64,000 bases of DNA from positions 37,787-101,786 of the forward strand of contig JAULBX010012652.1 in the NCBI GenBank assembly GCA_032358255.1, in the 5' to 3' direction. The stretch is from Heterotrichella gracilis (taxonomy: Eukaryota; Sar; Xanthophyceae; Tribonematales; Xanthonemataceae). Below, piece after piece: positions 23,771-36,785 of the stretch; the first letter of the stretch is position 1, and each line of letters begins with the position of its first letter. Made by a program: the position numbers and the translations under genes. The notes below the pieces were generated by a model that was given only the letters and a program-made list of their open reading frames with translations, ran no database searches and had not been told where the DNA came from.

Positions 23771-23816
23771 AGTGCCGGTGGCGGCTGGGGAATGCCTTTC
23801 TGTTTGTTTGTTTGTT
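23771..23816 (+). mobile_element. LINE 3'-tail fragment
   Basis: A short, diverged tail: GGTGGCGGCTGGGGAATGCC then TTTCTG and (TTTG)n. It lies upstream of the disabled small-gene copy at 24.07 kb. Confidence 0.65.
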
Positions 23817-24073
23817 ACAGTACTTCTGACGTTTTGTCTTGTTTTAATTTCATATCATCAATGGTTGTGCCAGTGAAGACCCCTTTCCCTAATTGGCAGT
23901 GTCACACAGCCTACACAGCCATTCCTCGGGGCTCCTTCACATCCATGTGCACAGCCCTCCCCATTCCCAACAACTTCCATCAGTGACACCAGTGCAGTTT
24001 ACCCCCTCCTATCCTTGCCCCTCAGCCCCACTAGCTCAACTAGCTCAACCCACAGTCCCAGCCTGGTCCAACC

Positions 24074-25310
24074 ATGAGGTTCCTCGCGGGCATCGTCAAC
24101 CACTTATCATCAGCGTCGTATTGGGCGTGCTGAGGCGCACCCGGGTAATCACGTGAGTGCATAGATTGAACGGTGGTGCTGAGGTAGGCCGGGGATAGGG
24201 TGTTGAAATTCAGCATAAGGCTTTCCAGCAGATCCCGTATATCCCATATGGTATGTCATGACATGGGAATCGATCGATTGATATTAATACCACTTGATAT
24301 TAATAGCAATTGCCATGGGTGAGGGTTATATGCCTGGCAGGGCCCTTTTAATCCTAGCTAGTGGCAATTACCACCGTCATGGAAGCTACGCAAATACAGA
24401 TATGGGAGTACTTGAACACTCTAGGTTTGGGAAGAGTGCCACGGCGTCCACACTGCTTAGATGTTCTACTTCCCTAACCTGGCAATATGCTACTGTTTTC
24501 CTTTCTCCAATGTGGTCGCTGTTGCCCCTCTTCATAATCTACCAAACACATATCACCCTACTCTCCCTGCCGTGCAGCCTCCACCCGCGCGTCATCAAGA
24601 ACGACACGGCCAGGGATATTGGTGGCTGCGGTGAGATCCTGTCCATATAAGCCCTAGCAGATTACCTAGGATCCTGTTGGTTTCAACCAATAATCCTATG
24701 AACCCTGCAGGTTTATAAATCAGCTGATTTATAAACCTATCCACTCCTGCCAACATGTTTGTGAAATTCAGGGCTGCACTAGCTGCACTCACTTGACCGT
24801 CAAAGAAGTCTGTGTCAGCATTGCCAGCAAGGTACACAACTTTTCACCTTTGTAACCCTAACGACCTCGCGGGATCACTCCCTGAGGATGTATCCTATTG
24901 GTTAGCTGTGGCCAGGAGTGAGAGGGAGATGACCTGTCCACCGGGGTCCCTCACGCACCCGTTCAAAAACAGGTTTGCGCAAGTTATGTAACGTATCGGG
25001 CCTTGATGTATTGTATGACTAGCCAGTAGAGTCGCGGGCCATAACATGTCGCCCTTTTTGTGCATTTATAATTTAATATGTATGTGCAGAGCATAAAAGT
25101 ACTAAGGCAACAATTTTCTGGTATATTCACAAGGACAATAAACATATCATTGGCACAATAATTTCTTAAAGAAATGTTCCCTCACCCTCTCAGGTGGACT
25201 TAGGTGAGGGCCTGACCAAGGTTCCGGAGAATGTGGTGCGCGCCTTACAGCCTCCGCAGCCTGCCACAGGGGGCGTGCACTTGACAGTCCATCTGGGAGA
25301 TGGCAACTAA
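24074..25310 (+). pseudogene. Frame-disrupted copy of the 75-residue small gene at 36.8 kb
   Basis: Three segments match the exons of the small gene at 36786-38669 in order and with the same splice-site positions: 24074-24152, 24578-24630 and 25194-25310. Shared protein pieces are the end of exon 1 (SVVLGVLRRTRVIT against SITLGTLKRNGIIT), exon 2 (PRVIKNDTAR against PRVIKNDMAR) and the start of exon 3 (VDLGEGLT against VNWGEDMS). From its ATG at 24074 exon 1 shifts frame by a small deletion and reaches a stop before the donor. Exon 2 is two bases shorter, so exon 3 would be read out of frame. The third exon keeps an open but diverged tail ending in TAA at 25308. I infer a pseudogene; use of an upstream start and alternative donors cannot be excluded. 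Confidence 0.7.
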
Positions 25311-25539
25311 GTAAAGCAAGTCAAATGGCTGCATATGCCTATCTATCTTAAGTCTTGTGATCCTTGTGGTCTATATTGTTTATGATCGAGTAACTGGGCC
25401 TACTACGGCTATGTAAATGGTGCCACTACCTGCCGCTATTGCCAGTGGGCAGTTGAGTGCTCAAGAGACCGCCAGGAATTACAGGGATGCTCACGCAGGG
25501 GCTGAAGGGGCTGATCAATGCTAGCTGGTCCATATAAAA

Positions 25540-26640
25540 CAACAACAAACAAAAGGCGTTCCAAGCCATCATCGGCTTATTGCCCTGTGTGCCCCTGAAG
25601 GGCACACATTTGGGACATATACATCAGATATATATCTTATACTAGTACCAGTAGAAAGTTGCATCATTGCAACTTTGCAGTCCTTACATTACAGTCCCTT
25701 GTCATTACATTCCAGTTTTGCCGGCTGGATATGTAAAATGCTGCCATTTGGTGCCGTACTGTGCCTTGGTACAGCTGCCAGGTAGTTTTGCGGCAAGCAT
25801 GGCCCGAGACTACCGGGACCTACACTGCCCCAAGCCACTGAGCACCATCATTACCAGTCTGCTGCATGTGGAGGGCGAATGCATGCCTTTGGAAGGCGTA
25901 CAGCCGTATTATTATTATTACACGCGTACCGGCAACAAAGCCAGATCAGCAATCAGCCTTGCACAAGCATGCGCCACCCGCCCCTGGAATTGCTTGTACC
26001 ATTTTGTGATGTTTCTCGCCTGCAAGTGACGAGAGCAGCCCTTGTGGCCCTGGGTGCTCCCCTAGACCGCTTCCCGACCAGCTGCCCAAACACCATACGC
26101 TTGGGTATTCTGTCGTCTGCCATACGTCCTAAATGCCCCAGCCATTTTAGCCTAATAACCCTGAGCTTTTCCTCAACTGAGGATTGCCTACATCTATCTA
26201 ATAATTCCGCATTCGTTATGTGCGCTAACCGCGAAACACCACAAATTGCCCTATTTTGAAAACTTTGCCCGATTTTGTAAAACTTCAAACCGCGACAGTT
26301 GTGTTTGAGTAATTGCCCAACTCGCCCACCCATACAGAAGGGTAGTAACGACTATTGCATTGAAAATGTTTATTTTTGTCCGCAAAGAGATGTGCCTGCC
26401 ATACCACAAGCAGGTCCGCAGCCCTGCAAATGCTGCGCCAGCCCTACTCAGCCGGTGCGCAAACTCAGCGTCCATCGTATTGTCATGCGAGAAGACACTA
26501 CCCAGGCAAGTAAACTTTCCCACTATTTCCACCACCTGCCCATCTAGAACAACCGCAGGTGTGTCCTGGGGGGCCTTAGATACGACCAAAATCTTCGCTA
26601 CAGCCGTATTGATTGGATTAAATGGATAGTCTGCTAGCTA
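25540..26640 (-). mobile_element. 5'-truncated LINE retrotransposon with reverse-transcriptase C-terminus
   Basis: On the minus strand a frame from about 26640 to 26251 encodes KFTCLGSVFSHDNTMDAEF, ISLRTKINIFNAIV and TLLYGWASWAITQTQL. After a frameshift near 26260-26280, a second frame to 25953 encodes VIRLKWLGHLGRMADDRIPK and RSRGAPR. This is the 'thumb' and C-terminal region of non-LTR reverse transcriptases found in many algal and animal LINEs. The catalytic palm (YADD) region is absent, so the copy is 5'-truncated and inactive. The 3' end (about 25625-25540) holds a GTGTGCCC stem-loop, a second stem-loop AAGCCGATGATGGCTT, then GGAACGCCTTTTG and a TTTG/TTG tail. That 3' end recurs at seven other sites in the window. 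Confidence 0.85.
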
Positions 26641-27885
26641 TGGTACATCCAGATGTGCAAAGGTAGTCCCAGGGACTGTTGGTTGACGCTGGCAGCCATT
26701 ATCAAAATCCAGTGAATATATTATTCATACTGTGCATATTGGCCATAAGCTACTTCCGCCAGGTAGCAAGGCACGCACCTGTATTAACACATATACACTG
26801 AATGTCAGCTGACCCCCCTTAACCCCCCTGTACGAGCACAGTTAACCCAGCCGTCCAACCGGGTGGGTTTTAGTATGAAAGCGAAAGCGAAACAAAAATA
26901 TATATTTTGTTGCCGGAGGAATTTTATTTTATAATATTCGGTGTTCTTTACGTTTCGCATAGGGGGGGAGATTGTACCTTTTATAAGGCCCCCCACTTGC
27001 TGCAGTGTATGCACTGGGAGCAGAACAACACTACTGCCTATACCTTGTGACCAGCGCAAGAGTATTAAAGGCTGTTTTCCGCTCAAGGGTCTTGAAGGTG
27101 CGCAAAACGTCGGACAGTTTTTGTCCGGCATTTACAACACTAGCCAACGTTAAGGCGTTGTGAAGCAAAACTGTTACAATTTCAACGCGTTGGCTACGCA
27201 ACAGACACCACAGCTGCAAGCCCAGTGCTGTCCATAGCATGCTTGTTATGCTGCCACTCGCGGCATGCCGGCCGGTTTTGCAACGCCGTTTCGCACATGA
27301 CATCGTCCAACGCTTACACAACACGTACCTACACCTGTTTTTCACCGTTATTGAAACACTTGAAGATATCGCTTCTACTGATACCAGTATCGATATCGTG
27401 CCACAGGGATCAAGGGCACAGTCCCTTGGAGAGGGCATACTACTATTGACACAACTAGCACGTCCTCACCTACCTCACCTAGCACACTAGAGGTTGCTGT
27501 CGACGTGCACGAGTCCTGATTTTCGGTGGGCTTCTTACACACTGTTTGCAAGCAGTGCTTCACAGCTTGTATACTAATGCACTTAACAGTCAGTGGCGTG
27601 TGCTTGGGTGGGCATGTTGTCCATCCAATGCAGCCCTGGGCCAGCATTAGAAAATGCGACAATCGCCCATTGGTGAGGTAGCACTGCAACCGTATCATTT
27701 GGAAGTGCCAACAGCAAAGACGGGGTTTTTCCAGCAGTTGTCAACGAACCCAGCAGGATCCAGCACCACCCCATCCATTTCACCAACCAGCTGCTGTTGG
27801 AGCCATTGAACCAACCAGCCATTCGATCATCCAACCAACCGCTGAATGCACCAAATACACCAAATCAACAACACCACCCACCCAC
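26641..27885. other. Stretch without a recognised gene (26641-27885)
   Basis: Several open frames of 100-135 codons exist on the minus strand (27438-27031 and 27131-26805), but I recognise no domain. It may hold the promoter and 5' exon(s) of the following membrane-protein gene, or further diverged transposon sequence. Confidence 0.3.
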
Positions 27886-30800
27886 ATGCACCAACCCACA
27901 CCCTCAGAAGCCCAGCTTGTTGCCACACTGGTAGGCGTGCGCAGCGTCTTGCTCTTGGCAGCTGTAGCTGCCACAGCATGGGCAACATATGCACCAGCTG
28001 CGTCTGCGCAGCGCCGGGAATGGGGGCCTAATGGGCAACAGAGGACGCCGTTCGAGCGGCAATTGAGACATCAGATTGGTACCTTGCGCTACTTGCGGAT
28101 CAGCACTATGTGTTGTCCCCAGCATCTGCATTGTACGCAGTAATTTGCATTGTAGTAATTGTAGTATTGTTCCAAACCACTGCAAGTGATGCTACTCTGC
28201 CTCGAGGATCAATGCTATGGGTGTTGCATCTGTTGCTGTGCTGTATGTGCTATTGTTGATGGATGAGTTTATGCTAAAACATGCTCATTGCACCTAAACC
28301 TTACCAGCTGGGTTTGTTGAATTTGGTTGTGTACTGACAAACTTGTTCAGCCGCTCATTGAGAAAATTTGGAATGCCTTGCAGATGCTTGAGGCCGCCAA
28401 GCGCCACACTCACTACCATTCAAAATCAGTAGTACATGCGTGGCGTGCGGCGCAGGCAAATCACCACGCGGTACGTGCTCCTGCTGCGCACCATTCTTTA
28501 TAACCTATACCAAATAATGTGCAAAGGCACTAAACCCAATGAACGGATATGTAGATGCCTTTGACCTTTGAGAAATCATTATTACAGTAGGTGCAGTTTG
28601 GTGATAAAAAAATTGCATTAGATGTTATAAATGAGCCCGGGTTGCTCCTCCTCACTGTCTCCAAATTCCTGAAATGATGTTTATGACTATATTTCAGGTA
28701 CTGTAAGTATGATTTATGAAAGTCATTTTGTTCTTTTTGGAACAATATGACGTACTACGTTTTGAAGGAATATCACGCTATGGGTGCATCCATTGTCATT
28801 TATTATGAATCCTGATCAGATTTGGATTACATATTATTAGAGGACTGTTGCCATCCTTCCAGCAACTGTTGTCTTTGAGTTGTCATATAATCATGGGTAC
28901 TGAGAGTATCTTAATATTTATAATATCCAAGGTGTAAAAGGTGGTTTTGCATTATTACCACAAGGGCAGCAACGGCAATGATTGTCCTACTTCCTCACAG
29001 CGCACCCTAGGAAGTAAACCGGATGATTTACTGAACTCGGGAATTTTAGACTAATGGCAAGGATCAAGCCCGGACATGTTACCTATGTTACCCCTTCAGT
29101 TGCGTCCCCCTGCCACTTGTATGCCTTTCACTACATAATGCCATAACAATGACAAGATGCCAGTAGTCATCTGCTAGAAAGAATTAGTAAATAGGCAGAG
29201 CGGTTGTAGAACCGGAGCATACCGGACAGGCATCCAAGAGCAGCATGTGCATAACATATGCCCAGCTAGCCCAGTCCAATGCACCTCCTTGCCTAGTCCA
29301 CTCTCCCTCATCTTGGCTTGCCCCCACCTTTCCTCCACGCGTAAAATAACCCACCTTACCTACCGACTTGGCTGCTACAACTGTAGCAGTCCCCCAGGTA
29401 CCCCAGGTCATTGCATGATGCCTACCACCAACGCTGTAGATACTACGAGGCATGGATTCCATGCATGGGTAAAACACCGCACCACAGCAACGTTTGTGGG
29501 GTTTAACCCTATTAACCCCACCCCTCCATCCCCATGTTTCACCTCACTACCACCTTTCACAGGATACCCCTCCCCTGCCGCCTTAGTTGCAACAAATTAA
29601 ATATTCCAGCAGCTGGCGCAGCCTCCAGCGCTCTATGCACCTAATGCACCGTGCGGTGCAAGAAATGGAAGATGCTGTTTCTAAAGACGTGAGCAATTTG
29701 AGGGCTCAAGCTAGTCAAGCTGCTCAAAATCGAGCCAGATCTGACAGATCTTACCGGGGTGTGCCTTCCCGTCCCACATTACCCAGCAACGCAGCCAGGG
29801 AGGAGATGCTGGCAGCACAGGAGGAGGCTGGGTGGGTGGTGTTGATGCTGACTGGTAAGCGAGCAATTCAAGTATGTCAATGAACAAACACAAGATCCAT
29901 GTATTATGTATACATGAAACACATCAAATGTAAAAACGAGCCGCGGAGTCCAGTCTATTGCATTATTTGCACAGTTACCTTGTGGGTTACCCGGGGTTGA
30001 TTAAAGTTGATGACAGCTTATACAGTTTATGCTGGTGACTGCTTTATAGCACGTCGGCGGTCTCAACATTCAACAGGCTAACCATACAACACAATTTCTG
30101 GCCAGCTTTCTGCTGCTGTGTTTGTGCATGCTCTTATGCCGTTCAGCTGCTGTTTCAAGGTGGTTCTATGTAGTATACTATCTAGTCTAGACCCAGGGCG
30201 TCCAAGTTTATTAACATAACAATAGATCGACAGCCTAAACCGCCACGCAGGTTTCAATAGCATTCTAGCTAGAATATGTTGTTACATTGACTCAAGGCGC
30301 AAGCGTGGAGTATTCTCATGTGTTCTTAGGTACTGTATCTACATTATCTTGCACTATGTCTCAATGTATTTTGTGGCCATCGGTACAGGTGCAGTGCTTG
30401 TGTTGGTGGTTATTCTGCGGCGCTTCAAACCGGTGGGTAGGAGAAACAGAGAGCAAGGGGGCCGCTGGGTGTATGACAGGTCAATGGGGGGTAAAAAGGT
30501 AGGTATATCCAACATGGTGGCTGGGAAGGAGTAGAGGGAGCTGCCTGCAAGTGGGCATATCACGAGATGAAAGGACCTTGACCCTATATACTGGCAAGGA
30601 GATGTAATCTTACATCCTCTTGAGGTGATTATTCCTGTAGCATCTGGATGCATGAGTATAGGGGTGTGGGGTATATCGACGTGGTTATGCTATCACCCTT
30701 TGGCCCCTGCTGTACCTGCTGAAGGCCATTCTCTTCATCTGACAGGCCCGAGTAACCCGATTCCGCACCCCATCAACCGTGATGAAGATCGCCACCGCAA

Positions 30801-33800
30801 CTGCTTACTATACTGCCTACCACCAGTGTTTGCCCATACCCCTTAACATATCCCCTTTCCTCAACCCACAGACCTTCGTCCCCGACTCGGACCCTGAGGG
30901 CATTGCTAGTCCCCCCATTTCATGGGATACATTAGATAAAAAAAATATCATCAAGGAAGTTAAGAACGCTGCTGTGGAGGCATCAGCCACTGAAGCCAGG
31001 TACATACTGTGATACTTGGACCTATTACTTCATTCATGAATTTAAATTGTTGAAGTTTATCAACAGTCTTCAATTCTGAATTGTAAGAGATATCTACTGT
31101 GAAGGTCCAAGGTTAAAACCACAAAAACTCAAACCCTGAAGATCAGATGTATTTGGGTTCAGCCATGTATCCTTCAATTTCCCAGCCATGTACCCTTCAA
31201 TTTAATTGGACATCTTGCTTTTGAAGTCCCATGCGTGACTTCCAAAGGCTGCCAACACTCCTGCCAACGCCAGTACTCCTGCCAGTGCCAAGCGAGTGTC
31301 TTATACCTGAAGTTCACAAATGCATACTTAAGCAACATGCTGGCCAATAAATGTGTGGCACATTTATTAAACAAGCCTTGGCCCTTGTACTCGGGCAAGG
31401 TACCTCCCAGCAATGGTAGCCTGGCTAACAGGTGTACAACTGGCTTAAATATTATTGCTTACATCATCCTTGCTTTGTAGGTCAGGTGCGGGTCAGGCTA
31501 GTCAGGCACATGAGCAGGCTGAACCTCAATGGTGGGAGGAGCCACGCTTAACAAGGGTATCGCAGACGTACAAAATGGAGGTGGGTGACTGTGCACGATA
31601 TGCACGACTTGAAAGCTGTTAAGAGCAGATAATACATGCGTGCCAGTTGGGACCATTAGTTGAAGTGTACTACCAACTGTTGAATTGGTTGCTCCCAACC
31701 AAACAAACAGAATGGCATTCCCAGTTATTATCAGCGGATTGCCTTGTGTGGCTCTGAAGGATTTGGAATACTCTAGGCACATGTGGCAGTGTGGACACAT
31801 TTCGGGCAGTATTGTATATACCATGGATAGGAGATGAGAAATAAGTCTTGCAAGCTCGAGACATCAGAGAATAGAGTAGGATAATGTTGCTGCCAAACCA
31901 GACTAATAGCATGCAGCTTGTTCCTCACCATCTGCTAACTGCATGTATAAAGCTGCACTACCAAAACAATACCGTTTCACAGTAGAAGGTCCATTCTCAC
32001 TTGAGATGTATTTGGTACATTTGGCACTTGCTTATAACGTTGCAATTCATGTTCAAAATCATTCGCCCATCTCCAACTTTGTTACAGCCTCAAATCATTT
32101 GACAGAGTCCCAGACTCTGAGTGAGCCTGTATGTACAGTTTCACCTAAGTATCTTACCATATGTGAGTCTGAGACTTGGTAACGTGACCCTTTGTCATCC
32201 ACCCACCCGCAGTGCCAGCAACGCGCAAGAGGCAATCCTGAAGGATATCCAGGATGCCAAGCTGCTACGGGGACAGGACTGCTCAACATCAACGCTGGTG
32301 CAGCTCAGGCAGACATGTCAGGTGGGTGCATTCATGAGGGGTCATATACCCTCCATAACAACAAATTTAAATACAAATCCTGATCACCTGAGTATTTTTG
32401 GGCATGCTGGCATGCTGACTCTCTCCTCGCCTGCCCACACCCTCTCACCTCCGCCAACCCTTCCTTCCTGCAGGAGGGCAGCGTAACAGCAGAGATTACA
32501 TCATGAATGCATCTTCAACAAGGGTTGGAAGTACAATAATTTATGCATGAAATGTATATGACATCCCGGCCTTATTGCAGGAGGGCGGCGTGAGCGTAAG
32601 GCCTGCCACTGCCCCGGGTGGTGAAAACATCCTGAGGGCGGGGACGGAGGCAGCACTACAAGCTGCGATGGAACAAAATAGTGGCACCCTAGGGGGCATG
32701 TCTCCGCGTGTATTTGTTGCAGGCCTGTCACGGGATTTGGGTGAGAATATGTTTTGCATGCGTATCTGTTTCTGGCCTGTGCAGTCCTGGGATGTGAATT
32801 GGTAAGATTTATCAATATATATAGTTTTCAGGGGTATATATTCAGCTTGTCGTTTGCACAAGCCTGATGTGAGATCTGGGAGAGTGGCGTTAGCAGGGAG
32901 TGGGGGAGTTGAAGGAGTAGAAATAGTGACCCCTCGATTGTGTTGACTGACACCGGGTCTTATTCTTAGATCAAGTAAAGCAAACCAGTCAAGGATTTAA
33001 AGTAATTAGGGTGCATGTATGACACAGTATGCCACATCTGTCTATACTGCTACTCTGTACCCCCTGCCTGTAGTGGTCTGTTGCCATATTTTGGCAAAAG
33101 TGTGTTGAGAAAAACATTGGTTCATTTCTATTACAGGGTTTCAGGAATGTTTTTATCGAAAGAGGTCCTTCACATCTTGTATCTCCGTCACAACAATTTC
33201 CCCAAAATAGGTTAGACCACAGATCTGTATTGAGAGCCAGCAGCGCCTGTGCTGTGCCAGGGTGTGAACCTCCATCCCAGTCATTGGGGCTTGGCTAGGT
33301 TAGATAGATCACCTGCAGCTAAATTAGCCCTACAACCTGTACCCGCCTGCTACCTGTGCGTCAACCCTCAGCTGAACCTCAAAACCTCGAACCAAAATTA
33401 AGCAGTTATAATTATATACATCACACCTAAACATGGTCAATGGTGCGATTCGTGTGGTTAGTGCCATTGACGTGATTGCTTGCCACACCTGCTGTCTATG
33501 TGACAGTTTGTGCTTGTCTTTCAAGGGCATAATTGGTGCTTTTTTCACACAAATGAGCGTTCTCTCCTCCTCAATTGCACCTGAACAAATGATTGTGTTC
33601 ATCACCATTTGTTGCAATATAGCATGCCATTAATTTCCATCACTACCATCCCCTGGTAGCACCAAAAAGCATCCTGCAACACCAAAGTGGTGGTCTTGAA
33701 GACCCTCCTTAATAAGACTTTTCAATCTTGTTGTACCTGATTTTCTATATCAATGATTCAGAAGGCCAGTAGTTTGTACACGACTGCACCTGATCCCATC

Positions 33801-34973
33801 CCCAGGTATACCAAGCGGTCGCGCCATTGAGATTATCACCGGTGCTGTTGCGTCGAAGGCGCGCGGTATCCTCATTTCTGCCTGTGCCGCGCACGGGAAA
33901 TACGACTCAGGGGAGGTGCTGCAGGAGCTTCTGCGTTTGGCGGGGCTGTTGGACAAATTCCCACTCCCGGCAGGGTCACCACACGCAGCCATCATCGCCA
34001 CAGCCATTGCCAAGGCAGCCACGCTGGAGTTCAGGCAGGTGAGTATATCTTGCATGTATTGCATGTGTCTTAGTTATAGAGTTATAAAGACTTGGATTTA
34101 CAGGATTTTGCCATCCAGAAAGCCTGATGTTTATTGTTTTAAGGGTCTATTCCAGTTGAATATTTCACGGCTAATACGGCTGGTTGAGCTGGAGGTGGGG
34201 CAAGTTGGCAAGTGGGGCAAGCTAGCTGGAAAGCATCAGTTGTAAAGAAGTATTAATTATAAATCAACGCAAACTTTTGGAAACTTTCATTGGAAGACAC
34301 CTGTGCCCTGTAACTTGAGCGCGGATTTGCTCTGCACCGTCTCCCGGGGTCCTGGAAACCACCCGTTCCCGGAGTGGCCTATGGCAAGAAATTGCAGCAC
34401 CGGGCACCCATCATCTATTATTGTATTTATGTAAGACACTCGTGCAAAATGCCGGGTGTTTTGTACAGCAATGCTGACAATCCTAATATATGAGGCTGCT
34501 AGCTATTGGGCTATTAGGCAGCCTCAACTTGATAGATTAGAGGTTATCCAATGTATCTGCTAAGAGCTCTGTGTGGTGTTTCAGGGTTGGCACACACAAC
34601 CCAATTTGTTTCTTGGCTTATACAGGGCTTGCGGCGGACCTTCTGTGGCTGCAGCAGTGGTGCACTTTCATAATACATCCCTTGAATTCAGATAACTAAT
34701 TATCTGAATCATGTCTTCACTCTAGAAGTCCAATAATATTGTTGCTATTGTTGCTATACAAATGATTTGTTCTTCATCTTTGCCTTCAAAGTTTGCAAAG
34801 CGGAGACCCAGTACAAGCTTCTATTTGGTATGAATGTTTTTGTTCCCTTCTGTTTGCAGGCCATCTTCTTTGCCTTTGGCACCTTGGAGCCCAGCGCAGC
34901 AGCGATTGTGGCAGAGATGCTGGGATTCAATCCAGAGTTAGTCATGCCCCAACTGGCGGAGCGCCTGAAATAA
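27886..34973 (+). CDS. Membrane protein of unknown function, plant-like (multi-exon)
   Basis: Exons supported by splice sites and phase: 28351-28470, 29629-29831 (or 29854), 30330-30498, 30872-30999, 31481-31580, about 32213/32253-32321, 32581-32740, 33806-34038 and 34860-34973 (TAA). A likely first exon starts at 27886 with a hydrophobic stretch SVLLLAAVAATAWATYA; its junction is unresolved. Order: an N-terminal hydrophobic segment, a helical region (SMHLMHRAVQEMEDAVS), a transmembrane segment (VAIGTGAVLVLVVILRRF), then GGRWVYDRSMGGK, a Trp-rich PQWWEEP segment, LLRGQD plus QLRQTCQEGGVSV, and a C-terminal helical domain (EVLQELLRLAGLLDKF). The GGRWVxDRSxGGK and QLRxxC elements recall an uncharacterised plastid membrane protein of plants; this is from memory and unverified. 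The 31580 to 32213 junction phase does not fit unless the acceptor at 32253 is used. An exon copy with a stop precedes the exon at 32581. Confidence 0.65.
31694..31762 (-). mobile_element. LINE 3'-tail fragment, diverged
   Basis: On the minus strand: CTTCAGAGCCACACAAGGCA, ATCCGCTGATAATAACTGGG, AATGCCATTCTGTTTGTTTGG. Same order of blocks as the other copies, more mutated. It lies antisense in an intron of the membrane-protein gene. Confidence 0.7.
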
Positions 34974-35904
34974 TACAATAGCTACTTTCCGGTCCTTGTC
35001 TTCGCACTCTGGAAAATGCGGGACACCCATATTTTTGTGGCGTGGGAAATAGTCCCCCACTTTTGGGGAGTTGGTAGGATTGCCAAAAGTGGAATTGACA
35101 AACAAAAGAGCACTATGATTTTACTACCTCCCTGCCAGTGCCGCTATGTCAAAATGCCTAAATATATTGGAATGCTACAATCTGCAATGTGACTTGATTG
35201 TCACCTGACTTTCATGGGACAGTGGTTACTTTGCGTGTGGTACTCTTTACTCTCAACCAATCCCTTGTCAGATTAATCAGATTCACTCCTAGTCACCTGC
35301 CGTAATTAGGCTCAAGTCTGTATCAAGTCAACATTTTCGGGGTGCCTCAAGAAGATGCCATTTCAATGCGCGCTAAGCCATCGCCATGCCAGGGAAGAGG
35401 CACAAATTGTTGTTTTTTCTGAGGCTGCTTTAGTTTTGGAAATTCCAATATGTCCCTCTTTGGAGAATCTAGAGAATCGCCCCTCATATCGCCACATGTG
35501 CATCATGGAAAACATGATGTATTCCAATGCCTCTCATCGCCATTTCAGAGCAGCCTACCCAGCCTGCTCGTCACATGCCAACCGCAGCCTGATTGAACAT
35601 CCTAGTATCAGTTACATGACTGCTGAATTCACCTGCCAATGCCATCATGGCATGATGACGGTCCCATCTCCTCCACTGTCAGGATGGTCCCATGATAGTG
35701 TACCCTAACTGGCGCTAAGTGTGATGTCATTATGATGCACATGTACTACATACAAAACGTTGAACGGTTGAAAAATGCTATAAGTTATGCTTGTGTGTTT
35801 GTTTGTATACTTATTAGTCACGTATATTAGCATAATATACGGTGTACCCCTGGCATGGGCGATCATGCTACTAGTGAGCACATGCTCATGGCGCGACCAC
35901 GAAC

Positions 35905-36020
35905 CTCACCTGACACGTCGTAGCGGCCCGGCCGGGCCGGGCGAGGCCGCGGTAGTCACACGGTGCCTCAAACCGGCAGCGCATGCAGATCGCGCAGACC
36001 CTACCTTTGTCGAAAAGAAC
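35905..36020. other. GC-rich block with a perfect palindrome
   Basis: In an otherwise AT-leaning intergenic region, about 115 bp are strongly GC-rich, including GGCCCGGCCGGGCC (35925-35938) and GCGCGCGC near 36021-36028. The composition differs sharply from its surroundings. It could be a CpG-rich regulatory island or inserted DNA; no gene is seen in it. Confidence 0.5.
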
Positions 36021-36254
36021 GCGCGCGCAGCTTAATTGACCGACGTGCGCATCCTGTCAGTCTGCCTTGGACTTCCGATCCTCCAAATGACTGTCATAAT
36101 GCTGTTATAAGGCTGTCAAACTTCCTGAAGCTCAAAAGGCAAGTACTAGTATATTGTAGTTGACTCGGAAGCCACGTTTATTAAAGTTTACAGCACTGAT
36201 CTATATCTGATTACAGATCTGCGCCGCCTGTACCACGTACATAACAAGTTATAA

Positions 36255-36298
36255 TTAATTACAGTGTCACATTGACAATTACAGTGTCACATTGACAA
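36255..36298 (+). repeat. Two tandem copies of a 20-bp unit
   Basis: The unit AATTACAGTGTCACATTGAC occurs twice in tandem with no recognised function; another partial ACTAGTGTCAAACTAG palindrome follows at about 36310. Confidence 0.7.
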
Positions 36299-36785
36299 GC
36301 TTTCGTTCACTAGTGTCAAACTAGTCAAACCTTTATTGCAAAGATAGCTTGGTTGCCCAAGATTGTTTGATACTACTTGGTAGGTGACTGGAGTCAGTCA
36401 GAGCTCGAGCCTAATGACGCACATTTATTAAAACACACTATTTACTTCAAAGGCATCAAAAGCTTTTGAAATATTCCAAAAAGGCCTGACCCTGGGGGAA
36501 GATTCCACTACATCATGTGCCACTATGTTAGTCAGACTAATATTCACATGCCAAAGCTGCCACCTGGTACACCTATGGCTTGTCAAATAACCATGAACAG
36601 TGCCATGCAGAACTTTCCATACCTAAATGCACAATCACTATAGCGATGTGCGCATTAGCTCAGCAAGGCCGGCCGCTGGGCATGGTACAACAAACTCACC
36701 CTTCACTTGTATTTGCTTCTAACAGAGTCCACTGCGTTGATAGCGCTCCTTCTTCATCCATATATCCCCCAGCCTTCTAGCAGCC

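Larger units (their letters stand above)
22194..24073. other. Intergenic stretch (22194-24073)
   Basis: Contains the cpSRP54 3' UTR, a perfect 14-bp-arm hairpin (22650-22678), an imperfect hairpin near 23508, repeated TTGGGCCAAT/C units at about 23468-23507 and a LINE tail at 23771. The long minus-strand open frame crossing 22028-22714 is antisense to the last cpSRP54 exon and 3' flank and has no domain. No other exon is seen. Confidence 0.4.
34974..36785. other. Intergenic stretch (34974-36785)
   Basis: No exon recognised. It contains a GC-rich palindromic block (about 35905-36020), a 20-bp tandem repeat (36255-36298) and the upstream region of the small gene at 36786. Confidence 0.4.

Noticed and set aside
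25590-25625. Stem-loop near 25.6 kb as a transcription terminator or CRISPR-like repeat
   Set aside because: The hairpin recurs at dispersed sites as part of the LINE 3' end, with no spacers and no prokaryotic context.
27031-27438. 135-codon minus-strand open frame as part of the LINE
   Set aside because: It resembles no reverse transcriptase or endonuclease segment; the RT similarity ends near 26640.
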